A DNA stretch of 64,000 nt from Coprinus comatus (lineage: Eukaryota; Basidiomycota; Agaricomycetes; Agaricales; Agaricaceae), in assembly GCA_034638255.1 (NCBI GenBank), contig JAWPGT010000014.1:620001-684000 (forward strand). The letters are read 5' to 3'. The position numbers and the translations under genes were made by a program. The notes below the pieces were generated by a model. It saw only the letters and a list, made by a program, of their open reading frames with translations. It was not told where the DNA came from and ran no database searches. Below are positions 11,030 to 22,297 of this stretch, piece after piece (the stretch's first letter is position 1; each line of letters begins with the position of its first letter).

Positions 11030-12281
11030 ATGGTTCGCATCGTCGTTCATTCTGGTGGAGCTTCTCAAGCAAATTCCAAAAAATGGCCTCTCAGTCTCGA
11101 AGTGCCTCATAATGCTACTGTTGCTGATATCAAATCCTCTATCTTTGCCCAATACCCAAAGGTATTTTCTGGCCTTCTTGGGGATCAAATATACATTTCT
11201 GATTACTGGTATAGCTCACGGTGGAGAGACAGAAAGTCTCCGTTAAGAATGAGCGCAAGGCTCTTTCAGATGACAGGAAGCTCAGCGATGTATTTTCTGA
11301 ATCAAAGGTAGACGGCGGCGAGCTCCAGGTGAAAGATTTAGGTCCACAAGTCAGCTGGAAGTTGGTCTTCTTAATTGAATATGTACGTCAAAAACTTTTA
11401 ATCAGCATTCTCCGACTCACTATCATAGTAGATTGGACCCCTGATTATTCATCCCATCTTTTATTTCTTCCCAAAAGCCATTTATGGTCAAGCAGTTGAG
11501 CATAGTTTGTTGCAAAATTATGTCTTTGCTTTTGTGATGCTTCACTTCCTCAAGCGTGAATTGGAAACATTATTGTGCGTTTACTTTCACATAACGATAG
11601 GGGTAATACACTAATTTTTTGTCAGCGTTCACCGATTCTCAAATGGTACTATGCCCATCATGAACATCTTCCGCAAGTACGTTGGCACTCTACTGACGGA
11701 GAACCTCATGCTCACGATGCGATATAGTTCCGCGCACTACCATCTCCTTAGCGGCCTACTCCTTGCAATTGATATTTACCGACCTAAATATTCTGCTACT
11801 TCTTCATACATTCTTGGCACTTATCGCAATAATAAAGATTTCTTGTATATTGCTGCTGGTATCTGGGCTGTATGTTCGATTCCTCAAGAATGCCTGGACC
11901 GTAACACTTATCATTCCTTTAGTTCGCAGAGTTGTCCAATTTCCATACGCATATGAACTTGCGATCTCTTCGCCCCGCTGGTACCCGCACACGTGCAATT
12001 CCTTTCGGTTATGGATTCTCTCTTGTCTCATGCCCGAATTATTTCTTCGAGTCCATTGGCTGGATTGTCATATGTGGAATGACCAACAGCCTTGCTGGTA
12101 AGTGATTATGAGTACTGAGTTTTAGAATCATACACTAAAATGCCTATCTAGCTTATCTCTTCACTGTTGTGGCCACCTACATCATGGCCGAGTGGGCCTC
12201 AAGAAGCATCGCAACTACAAGGCAGAATTTGGCAAAATGTACCCTAGGAACAGAACCGCGATGTTCCCTTTCGTTCTTTAG
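11030..12281 (+). CDS. TSC13: Very-long-chain enoyl-CoA reductase with C-terminal frameshift
   Basis: ER membrane enzyme that reduces trans-2-enoyl-CoA in the last step of each very-long-chain fatty-acid elongation cycle (TECR in animals). Seven exons: 11030-11161, 11233-11382, 11432-11574, 11626-11676, 11728-11869, 11923-12097, 12152-12281. A ubiquitin-like N-terminal region (about residues 1-75) is followed by DLGPQVSWKLVFLIEY, LKRELETLFVHRFSNGTMP, HYHLLSGLL and ELSNFHTHMNLRSLRPAGT, all typical of the steroid-5-alpha-reductase-type catalytic domain. The last exon is in frame to AEWAS. The family C-terminus (KHRNYKAEFGKMYP..., ending at the TAG at 12279-12281) then continues in another frame, so one base appears missing at about 12200-12206. 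Without it the frame runs to 12375 with an unrelated tail. In yeast TSC13 is essential, so a sequence error or another intact copy should be considered. Confidence 0.85.
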
Positions 12282-12587
12282 GTCCTTAGCAAAAGTTTTC
12301 AATTTTTATGTGGTATTTGCATGTTCTTTGTTAGTGATAATAATACTTTTTTTTGTATACACCAGTGACTCTTGACCCCTAAGGTAATCAACCCTCTTCA
12401 AGTTTCATAGGAGCCGGTGTGCGTTCAAATGTCCTCATCGGGTACCTGGCCGTATGTTTTTGGCCTAGCTCAGTTTGAGTCTTCGGCACTGGAGTTGCCG
12501 TAACATCTACCCTGACAGTAACCTTGGATTATTTTAAATACGTCGTTTTACTGTTGAGTAACATTGCCTCGCTCTTTCTCTACAGCT

Positions 12588-13447
12588 ATGCTATCACTGA
12601 AATCTCTGGTCACGATTATGGTATTGAGTATAGTGGTGCTCTGGGCTCTACCTCCGGCGTTAGAGCCGAGAGCGCAGCGCCGGATAATACCGTTCAAGTC
12701 GATAGCGCACAGAAATACTGGTGCGTCTGCTTTGCGGAATAAGCAATGAAAGTTAATTACTTCACGTTAAATCAGTCTGATAGTGCCACGGTGAGATCAG
12801 ATACTACACAACGAAGCATCATCATGACTGAATGGATATAGTGATCCACATACCAATGTTGGAGACAGTGAACATCCAGGAGGGATGAAATCGTACTGTT
12901 CAGCCTCTGCACGTAGGTCAGATTCTCAAGGACTACTCCCTGATAACTTCTGGAAGAATGTGGAATTCAAGACAGGAACTGGTAAAAGGGGAAAGAAATG
13001 GGCTCAATGTACGTTTCTATAGGAGCCTGTGTTGTGTGACTGCAATATTGATGAGGAAGTCTTGAACATTCAGTGACAGGTTGTATTCGACCAGAAGCTG
13101 TTGATAGATTGAACCCAAGAGATGCTGGAGGTCAATATGATTCAGTGGAGGTGTTGGTGGAAAGGGTAATCCTCAAGGAAGTGTATGCACCGGGTATGCT
13201 TCTTATGTTTTCTATCTTGTTATATTTATGCTCAAGTCCGTATATCATGATAGCTATAAGCATTACGTCGAACTTCTTGAACCTGCTGGCCCTCGTGCAT
13301 GTATTCGGTGTTGTGATGATTATGATGATTGCCCAGTACACAAAGGTGAGCTACTTATTACTTAAAACTACTTACTGATGTACGTATTGTGTAGATACTG
13401 CAGGGTGCCCAGCCGTGATTCCCGGAAACTATTTCAATTGTGGTTGA
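12588..13447 (+). pseudogene. Broken cysteine-rich secreted protein, family member 2
   Basis: Paralogue of 6080-6871 and 62818-63790. The ATG at 12588 starts a signal peptide (MLSLKSLVTIMVLSIVVLWA). The conserved block DNTVQVDSAQKY before the first intron lies in a different frame, which puts one lesion at about 12665-12685. The short exon coding the CIIMP-type segment seems to have lost its splice donor, but splicing past it to the acceptor at 12840-12841 would keep the phase. A second one-base loss at about 13140-13144 shifts GGQYDS away from its SGGVGG...GNP continuation. The final exons (HYVELLEPAGPRACIRCCDD and GCPAVIPGNYFNC, TGA at 13445-13447) are well conserved, so inactivation looks recent. 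The intervening exons retain good splice sites. Confidence 0.75.
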
Positions 13448-14422
13448 AACGAGATTGACCTTCGTCGAGGAGATGAGATTTCTACTACTTTCTATGTAGT
13501 ATAAATTGATTGGTTTCTTATCCCTTTAAAATTTGAGTATAAATTAAAAAGCACGAATCCATAACGACGCACGATCACGAATAGCACTACGTCATAGATT
13601 TAATCAACGTTGACACCAGCGCAGCCGCTTGGTTGGTATGTACGAAACCCGAACACATCCCCAAAGAATGTCACGCGCTCTGAAGTCTTGAGCCGAAATG
13701 AAAACCCGAAGACTCCTGTGGTTACTACTTTTTTTTTGGAAAACCTGTCTGTGGGGTTCCATGGGATGGATGACATGATCTAGTGTCTTTGAAGATGCTC
13801 TAATAAATACGGGGCCCAACTGTTGTCGTGTGTATATTTCAGCACCAGCTTACCGTCATAAATTATATGTGCTTGGGGTCGCGTTTGGCCGTCCAAATGC
13901 TCTGAATCATTCCTAGGTCGTGCCTCCAAGGCGTAAAGCTGGATGGACACAGTTAATTATGACATCTGGGGTATTTAGTCAAGTGTGTAGCCCTGGTGTG
14001 GCCTCCCCAGACCTTTCCTTCAAATACACCATTATCACAATTTACTAGCCATTCCTTACAAGTACGACTATATTCCTGCTGACGGCCTTTTTCCTACCAA
14101 AAAACAGAGCGTACAAAACCTGAAAACACTGTCTAGGTGGACAATGCTCAGGAATTTAGCTAGAAGGCTGTGAAGTTGTAAATTAGCGAAGTTAGCAATG
14201 GTATTGTAGTTTAGTCATGCCACGGTGAGCTTAAGTCAGTATAATAAATACGAGGATACACCTCTATCCATGAAAAAACAATCATCCAAGGTTAAGACGG
14301 ATTGAGCCCATAACGACATATATTCTACCACGAGCAGACCCAGAGCAGACCACAAGTATGAATGAGATCACAAGTCATGTGATCGCCGCACACTTGAACG
14401 CGAGCTGATTTCTCTGGTCTGC
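13448..14422. other. Intergenic region, nothing recognised
   Basis: About 1 kb between the broken cysteine-rich gene and the second ABHD11-like gene. The minus frame at 13604-13819 has no recognisable feature. No repeats or RNA genes were seen. Confidence 0.35.
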
Positions 14423-15754
14423 ATGACCATGTTTTCTGCTTCTCGCTCGGCCCAAACTACGAAAATACTCCTACAGCCTAAAAAATGCTTATTTAAAATT
14501 TCTAACTCAATATTTGTCTCTTCTAAAACCCGAACGATGGCCACGAATACGAACACTATAGATCTTGATTTCCAACTATATATCCCTTCACATGAATATA
14601 CAGACAACGGCCCTCTATTAATTTTGCACGGATTATTGTATGTTCTCTCTATTTTTCATCAAATGTTAATGACCATTTGACCAATGTCAAGTTCCATTGC
14701 TTGTCACCGTTTGGTGTAGTGGATCTAAGAGAAACTGGAATACTCTGGCTCAAGCTTTCACTACTAGCCTGGAACGACCTGTTTATGCTCTTGTAAGCTT
14801 CTACATGATGCTATCCCGGATTTTCTGACTTAATAGACCTTTATAGGACCTACGAAACCAGGGAACATCTCCACATGTCAAAGGAATGTCTTATAGAGAC
14901 ATGGCACAAGATGTACTCGAATTCATGGACAAGCACTCCCTTACGCGAACCACAGTCTTAGGACATTCCATGTCAGTTAATTCCCCCACGTTTTTCCGGT
15001 TATATATTTGTGTTGAGTGTGCTTCAGGGGCGGAAAAGTAGCCATGGCAGTCGCTTTAGATCCCTATCTCGACCAACACAAGGATCTGGTTGAAAATTTA
15101 ATTGTTGCGGATATTGCACCTGTTAAAGCCAAGATATCCTCTCAATTTCAAGATTATGTCAAGGCCATGAAAGAGATTGAGAATCGAGGAATGAAAACAA
15201 GAAAAGAGGCGTCAGACTTCTTGGAAACCTATGCTCCGGCAAGCTTCATATTTATGTTTTCAGCGCCAACATACTTATAAGTTGAATCCTGTATGTAACA
15301 GGAGCCTTCGATACGCGCATTTTTATTAACGAATCTCGCACCAACGACACCTAAGCAACCTTATATCAAATTCCGCGTTCCTCTTGATATAATTGGTGAT
15401 GCTATACCAGAAATTGGAGACTTCCCGTATGCTGAAGGTGACAGAATCTGGGAAGGACGGTCGCTATTTGTGAAAGGTTCAAAGAGCCCGTAAGTCCTTG
15501 TATATGGATGGTCTTACTATGTATGCTTCGCTAACCCGGTATCGAAGATATATCAACCGTCATGGAATCCCTCTTATTGAAAGTTTCTTCCCAAGGCATA
15601 ACTTGGAGGTACTAAATACAGGACACTGGGTTCATGCTGAGCGGTAAGATCTTCTTTGCGCAGCATCCCTTTCCAAATCTCATGATCTTCCTTCTTCAGT
15701 CCGAAGGAATTTCAGCAACTGGTAATAGATTTTCTCAATAACAGAAATAATTGA
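14423..15754 (+). CDS. ABHD11-like mitochondrial alpha/beta hydrolase, copy 2
   Basis: Paralogue of 2567-3748. Seven exons: 14423-14637, 14720-14792, 14847-14971, 15028-15238, 15302-15489, 15548-15643, 15700-15754. They sum to 963 nt (320 aa). The first ATG is at 14423, with others at 14429 and 14537. The first 40 residues are rich in Ser/Lys/Arg without acidic residues, like a mitochondrial presequence. The HGLFGSKRNW, LDLRNQG, GHSMGGKVAM and NTGHWVHAE blocks keep the catalytic Ser and His. The intron after exon 4 starts with GC (GCAAGC) instead of GT. At the same place copy 1 has a normal GT intron, so the GC donor arose after duplication. Copy 2 also has an extra intron within the LDLRN block. 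Open throughout. Confidence 0.88.
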
Positions 15755-15816
15755 AACAAAAATGAGTGGAAAATATTCCGCTTGCATTATGTATAGACAG
15801 GAAGAATTCAACGAAA

Positions 15817-17504
15817 TCATTCGAGATATGTAAATATGTCGTTGGATAACTTGCGTACTCTCCAAACCTGAGTCAATTCCAATGTTGTCTGCGGCGCGAT
15901 ATGGCACGACCAATTATACCCCACAGGAGTCCTGATATAACATTCATCGGCGAAGATCCACCCCAACGATACCTCGCAACCTTCGGGAACCCCCTCCAGT
16001 TGTTTGCGTGCATACTGATTCATGTCCGAGGGCATGGGGATTGGTTTGACCGTGGTAATTTCATCATTCTCATCCTCATACACGTTGACCTCGATCGGGC
16101 CAACTGAAAGTGCTGATTTTGAGTTGTAGATTGATATTAGTTGAGAACAAGTATAACCAACACTCTCTTGCCAATATATTTTTGACGGTGGTTTTTCTAT
16201 ACTTGGAGGGTTTTGCCGGGTCAAACGGATTGTTGGGTCGACGCTTATGCATATGAATGATAGTTTTAGCGCAAGCAGTGTCCATGTATAGGCCTCAAAG
16301 AACTTACCCTATAGTGATGACAAAATTATCGCCAACAGGTAAAAGATACAAAGGAAAGATGCCGGAGAAATTTCCATCCATGTAAAGATTAATGTTTCCA
16401 GCATGTAGAGGGTGCTGCGTAGTATTCTTGATTACGACCTATGGATGTACAGTGCTTCATCAGCCTCAGATATGTTGAATGAACATTAGCTAGCTTGCCT
16501 TCATGTATACTTCAGGGCCTTCCTTGAGAGTACAGGCCCATTTGAAATATGTTAACGGAAGTTCCACTCCACTCCCTGTTACCACCTTCTTCGATCGAGC
16601 AGTGATAGTGGTTTTACCCTCTACAATAAACCGATTGTTGGAATATTCCATCATGTTTGCCTTTGCGATCGATTCATACTGAAAGCCAAGGTCTATGCTC
16701 TCCCATGTCTAAGACGGTAAATAACTATGTCAATAAGGACGCCATAGATTCTTATATCATTATTACATACCTCCCCGGTGTCATTAATAACAATAGTTTG
16801 ATAGGTGAAATGACCTTTTCGTTTACTTTCATCGAGAACTGAATTGACAGACATCTTGTAACAAGGTGTATGTACTACATCAGAAATATCTGCAGATGAT
16901 GCATATGGATGAGTCTGATAGGCTGCTACTTCAGCATCATGGATCCCAAACGGGTGTGCACTTACGGTACTTGAAATGAATCAGAAAGTTTCTGGGGCTT
17001 GTCTGGCTGGATACTGTGGTGAGATTAAAGCCAACAGATGGTTTCATGCACTGGTCGTAGTATAGGACTACATCATCAAGATGAACATCCTTATCCTTTT
17101 CAATCCTATGAGCGTATCTAAGAACATCGAATGTAACACTGAGTACCATGCATGTCATACCTCAAGTTCTCTGTTAATGTCATCTTGTATGGAAAGTCCG
17201 CAGTTACGGTAACCTGCGTTACTCCTGCTTTCAATTTCAAGTCAAAAGATCTTTTGACAACTGCACCATCGAGATACGCGACAACAGATGTAATACGACT
17301 ATTGACAGATGTGAGTCCCAGTATATGAGGATTGTTCTTATCTGTAGTCATGGTGAACTGGAATCCAGTGAGGTTTTGTGTCGTGGACAATGGAACAAGA
17401 GGATAAGCATTCGGGGCATGAGGAGGCCTGCTCTGGTGGGGTACTTCTCGAGCGCCAATCGATGGGTCATCTATTTTTTCTATTTTGGGTACACCAGGAA
17501 GCAT
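15817..17504 (-). CDS. DUF4140/DUF4139 protein, tandem copy 1
   Basis: A member of the fungal/bacterial DUF4139 family (MuiA-like proteins), biochemical role unknown. The ATG at 17504 leads to ITSVVAYLDGAVVKRSFDL, the usual DUF4140 beginning. It is followed over several short exons by a DUF4139 core ending in the hallmark VDPTIRLT segment, a conserved SVGPIEVNVYEDE stretch, and a C-terminus GYNWSCHIAP...FTYLE at 15817. Predominantly beta character, with no signal peptide and no membrane segment, so probably cytoplasmic. It lies 220 bp downstream of a clear paralogue on the same strand, with matching blocks throughout. I did not resolve every intron and the N-terminal exon could be incomplete. 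Confidence 0.68.
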
Positions 17505-17727
17505 CGATCACTCGACCAGGTCGCCTCTTGAACGTAACGTTCAGTTAGAACGTTTGGACACTCCCAAATTTTTCACAAATAAAATAAATTGGGTCAGAGC
17601 TCTCATCAAAAACATGTCATCTTTTACATTTTTATGTTATTGTGCGATGTGTATTAGTTTTTCCCAATCTGTGACTGACTTACTAGTTTCCATGAATCTT
17701 CACGACTGGTCTACAGTCAGGCTCGTA

Positions 17728-19333
17728 TTACTCCAAATAAGCAAATCTTTCAACAGCGGCCTGTTTTTTAATCCAATCCCATTTCAATTCCACTGTTGCT
17801 CGTGGAGCAATAAAGCATGACCAGTTGTACCCATTGACCGCTCCGTTAGCGTTGGGCTTGAGTATCCACCCCACAGTTACAGCACAACCTTCAGGAAGAT
17901 TCTCTGAGATTTGGACGCGGTCTCCGTACCGAGATAGTACAGTTGGTTGAAGGACCACAGGGTAAATGATGTTATTTAATGTCGAGGTGGGGAAGTTGAC
18001 TTCAATTGGACCAACTGCCATCCTTGTTCTAGAGTTGCAGATCGTGATGATCTGATTGCATATGTAAGTTGAGATCCCCTCGTTATCATAAACACTTCTA
18101 GGACTTGTGGACCATTGCTCTAATTTGGGAAGCTGATAATCCAACTTAATTGTTGTATCCACACTAACAAAATAGGAGAGTAAGCTCAAACAAACAGTGT
18201 TAGGGTCTGGAAACAAGTTACCCGAGGGGAATATCAAAATAATCGCCAATAGGTGTATCTCTTACAGGAAAGTGGCGGAGAAAATTCCCGTCCAGATAAA
18301 CTTCGGCATCACCTTTATAAAAATGGTATCGAGTACTATTCTTGACGACAACCTACACAATTTAATCAGCAGTGTTGTATGAGCTGTCGTTAGCTTGTAA
18401 ATTGTAGGTTCCTACCTGCATATATACGTCGGGGTCTACAGATGGAGTACAGGTCCATTTAAAGGTTTTTGATGGTTTGAGATATCCCAGCTCTATTTTT
18501 TTCTCCGAGCCAGCAGTGATAGAAACTTTATCACCAGCAATAAACCAACTCCTGGAGCGGTCAGTGGTGGCCCACGTTGCCCCTGTGACGGACATATGAT
18601 GAAGACCAAGATGAACATTATTCCAAGTCTAGATAGAAGTAGATACAGATAATCAGTAGAATGCGACCCAAATTCACGGTAGTCATTGCGGCATACTTCG
18701 GTGGTTCCATTCGAAACAATCGCTTTATATGTCAAAGAAATGTCATTTTCATGATGGTCATCGAAACCCGAATTGACAGATATGGTGTAAAATGGTCTCC
18801 ATGAAGTTGACATAATGCCTATAATATGCTGAGCAGCACTTTCAAAACGCATTTCGGGGGTGATCACTAACGTACTATATATCAAGTGAACTGGGAAGGT
18901 TCCTGGGCTGGTCGTGGTGAGATTGAATGTTGACGATCCCTCGTCGTTGATGATCACTTCTGCGAGTTGAATATCACCTTCCTTTTCAATCCTATGGTAG
19001 TATACTAGGGCATAAGCAATTCTATGGCTTCAATGTTTTACTACTACCCCAATCTCACCTTAAGGTCTTCGACAGGTCGTCATTAGATGAGTTTGCGTCG
19101 CTAATCTCCAGGGTGACTTGAGTTACTCCTGTGTTCAGACTCAGGTCATAAGATCTTTTGATAACTGCACCATCAAGGTAAACGGTAACAGAGGTGATAC
19201 AGCTGTGATCGGATGTGAGTTTGAGCACATTATAACTGTTGTCACTGTCCGCGATAGTCATGGTCAAGTTGGAATCACTGGCAAGGACTGTGAATGCAGG
19301 CCTGGGAAGGATAGGGCCATTCTCAACTGACAT
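17728..19333 (-). CDS. DUF4140/DUF4139 protein, tandem copy 2
   Basis: Paralogue of 15817-17504. Exon 1 starts at the ATG at 19333 (MSVENGPILPRP) and contains the DUF4140-like block ITSVTVYLDGAVIKRSYDL. The DUF4139 core follows: STSWRPFYTISVNSGF, then ISLTYKAIVSNGT, then a stretch ending YMQVVVKNSTRYHFYKGDAE VYLDG. The last exons give SVDTTIKLDY, AVGPIEVNFP and GYNWSCFIAP...FAYLE, with the stop at 17728. The WRP-Y and VYLDG blocks are what persuaded me of DUF4139. About five introns. No lesion was found, but I did not verify each junction. Confidence 0.7.
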
Positions 19334-19658
19334 CTTCCCAGCGATGGTTCTATTTTAGGACCCTCTATTGTAACAATGGTGGCAATAAATCTCAAGTAAT
19401 TATAAGTAACCATTTTGACAAATTATGGCAGAACTGCCAAACGCAACAAACTGTGAGATTTATGACCTAAATTGGTCGAAGCTGCTTGATGTAACAGAAC
19501 TTGAACGGAACACATGAGCATGAGGAACAATTTATACATCTCACATGTCGACCAGTGCTTCTTACCATATCGTATGATCCCCTCTTTTTAATAAGACTGC
19601 ATGCAAATGCTTCGAATGTTACAAAGTTCTTGACTGTCCTCTCCATCGCTACGGTAAT

Positions 19659-22099
19659 ATGAGGAGGCATCTTCTACTTTACCCATTGCTCATTCAAAGC
19701 TACGTTCTTGCTCAAGCCACGGTCAGGTTGGACAATGGTTTATTCATTGGCACAACATTTGGCATAGTGTCGCAGTTTCTTGGCATTCCATATGCTCAAC
19801 CTCCGTGAGCGATTACTCCCGAATCTTATCAAAATCACATCACTCATGAGATTGAATGAATGAAATTCACTTAACTACCTAGCATTGGAAACTTACGTTT
19901 TCGATTGCCTCAAACTGTGACTCCATACACCGGGAGCCATCTAGCAACTACGTTTGGTTTAGCATGTTCACAACAAAACACAAATCTCCCGTTGCCTTCT
20001 GGTTTACCTACCGAAACTATCAACACAATCGTAAACGCTGGTATTAATGCTATTTTTCCTGATAGTGAAGACTGTGAGAGATATGTATCACCACTTGGTA
20101 TATTCAAGGGTTGCTCACGTTGTCCCGGCTAGGTCTTACTATCAATGTTATAAAGCCAACACTTGCGGTTCCTGGTTCAAGATTGCCTGTTGTAGTGGTG
20201 TGTAGCCTTTATTCCTGTTCCAATCTCAATGATCTAAATCATATTTAGTGGATTTACGGAGGTCGGTTATGTTGAACCTGGGATAAACCTGTATACTTAC
20301 AATTAGTTAAAGGTGGTTGGCAAAGAGGAACTCCTGCTTTCCCATTGTAAGTACACTAATACGGCTGATTCGTGCTCTGTTCTCAATCCAATATGTGTGT
20401 ATATGCGCTCAGGTATAATGGTAATTTGATTGTCGGTGAATCAATTGCCTTGGGTACACCAATCATCTATGTTAGTATGAACTACAGGTATCATATATTA
20501 CTATCCTATCTTCTTCATTTTCTAATTCCTGGAAAGATTGTCAGGTATATGTGCTTCACTTCTATTTTCTACAGTTGTAAAATGAAAATCAAATAGGATT
20601 TGGATTCCTGGCGAGCAAAGAAGTTAAAGCAGCTGGTGTTGGCAACCTTGGTTTACAAGATCGTGAGTGTGAAAAACATAAAAAACTAATAAAAATATGC
20701 ATGTACTCAATCCTTCATAGAAAGGCAGGCAATGCGCTGGGTACAGAAATACATAAGTGCATTTGGCGGCGACCCAACCAAAGTTACAATGTGAGTTAAT
20801 TTCACCTATTCACCCCTTCATTCCTAGTCTTATACAGTACACATCAAAGTTGGGGTGAATCGGCAGGAGCAATTTCTGTTGGTCTTCACATGCTTGCCAA
20901 TAACGGAAATACTGAGGGATTATTCCGAGCTGCGTTTATGCAATCGGGTGCCCCTCTACCAGTTGGCGATATTACAAATGGACAAGAATTGTATGATACT
21001 ATCGTATCTCAAACAGGGTGCTCTGGTTCTGCTGATACCCTTAATTGCCTACGGCAATTGCCCTATAATACTCTCAAAGCCGCGATTGATAAGTCTCCAG
21101 GAATTTTCGACTATCAGGTATGTTTTTTCCCTGCTGGTATTAATATTATGTTAAATTAACTCACCCCAGTCTTTGCGTTTGGGTTGGCCTCCTCGTGCCG
21201 ACGGAACCTTTTTGACTGATAACCCACAGAAATTGATTCAACAAGGTATTGTCGCAAATATTCCCTTTGTTAGCGGTGAGCGTTCTTACAGCATATATTT
21301 TTCTTCTAATCTACTCACATAAAATGCAAATTTAAGGTGGGTGCGATGACGAAGGAACACTCTTCTCCTTCTCAACGCTAAACGTAACGTAAGTACCACC
21401 ATCCCTGTCACTGAACTTCTCCTCTTATATTGATACTGCTCAGAACGGACGCCCAATTCAGAACTTGGATCCGAGATGTATATTGGAAAGGTGTCCAAAG
21501 CACCGATGTTGATCGTCTCGCCCAATTGTATACTGCAGACGTTACTGCAGGATCTCCTTTTGATACAGGCCTTACCAATGCCCTTACATCGCAATTCAAA
21601 AGATTTGCAGCCTTCCAAGGCGATGCTGTATTTCAGGCTCCTCGTCGGTTTTTGTTGAATCAACTTTCGGGAAGACAGAATACGTGGGTTTATTGTGAGT
21701 AAATGTCATTTTTAATGATGTGGTGAGATTTTCTCACTGTCATGGTACTTCTACAGTGAGTAAACGATTCAAGACAACACCTTTTTTGGGATCGGTGAGT
21801 TTATTATTATGCCGATTCGAGGCCGGAGCAATTTTGGAGTCCTGACTCTGTCTTAGATGCACGTCACAGACCTGTTCAATATCTACGGTGGCCAAGAATT
21901 GACTAACTACTTGATACGTTTCGTTGTTACTTTGGATCCTAACAGCGCATTTCTACCATCTTGGCCGAAGTACACCAAAGAGAATCCACAGATGCTTACT
22001 TTTTGGGATGGTATTATCCCTTCTACTATTACTCGGGATACGTTTAGGAGTGAAGGAATTGAGTTTATAACTAATGTTAGTTTGGCTTTTCCAATGTAA
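19659..22099 (+). CDS. Secreted type-B carboxylesterase/lipase
   Basis: Extracellular alpha/beta-hydrolase of the carboxylesterase type-B / Candida rugosa lipase family, acting on esters or lipids outside the cell. Fifteen exons: 19659-19804, 19883-20073, 20133-20197, 20249-20261, 20313-20346, 20413-20487, 20537-20544, 20597-20662, 20721-20790, 20850-21117, 21170-21275, 21337-21388, 21444-21694, 21757-21794, 21857-22099. They total 1626 nt (541 aa). The signal peptide ends around SYVLAQA. Family landmarks: FLGIPYAQPP, SEDCLTINVIKP, VWIYGGGWQRG, NYRLSGFGFLAS, nucleophile IWGESAGAISV, acid GCDDEGT and a His in MHVTDL. Exons of 13 and 8 nt are needed to keep the reading frame. Complete. Confidence 0.92.
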
Positions 22100-22297
22100 T
22101 TGTAGTTTGGATTGTTATACATAGCAAGCTTTCTATGACGTCATCGGTCCAGATAGTATGATGACGTTTGCTTGGGTATGTTATTAACTCAAGTCGTAGG
22201 CATCTGATCAATACGATCTGATCAATGTTACATCACACATAAACGCGTTACACCATCACGTTTCTCCTTCCCCCTATTTCCCCAATCATCACAAAAA

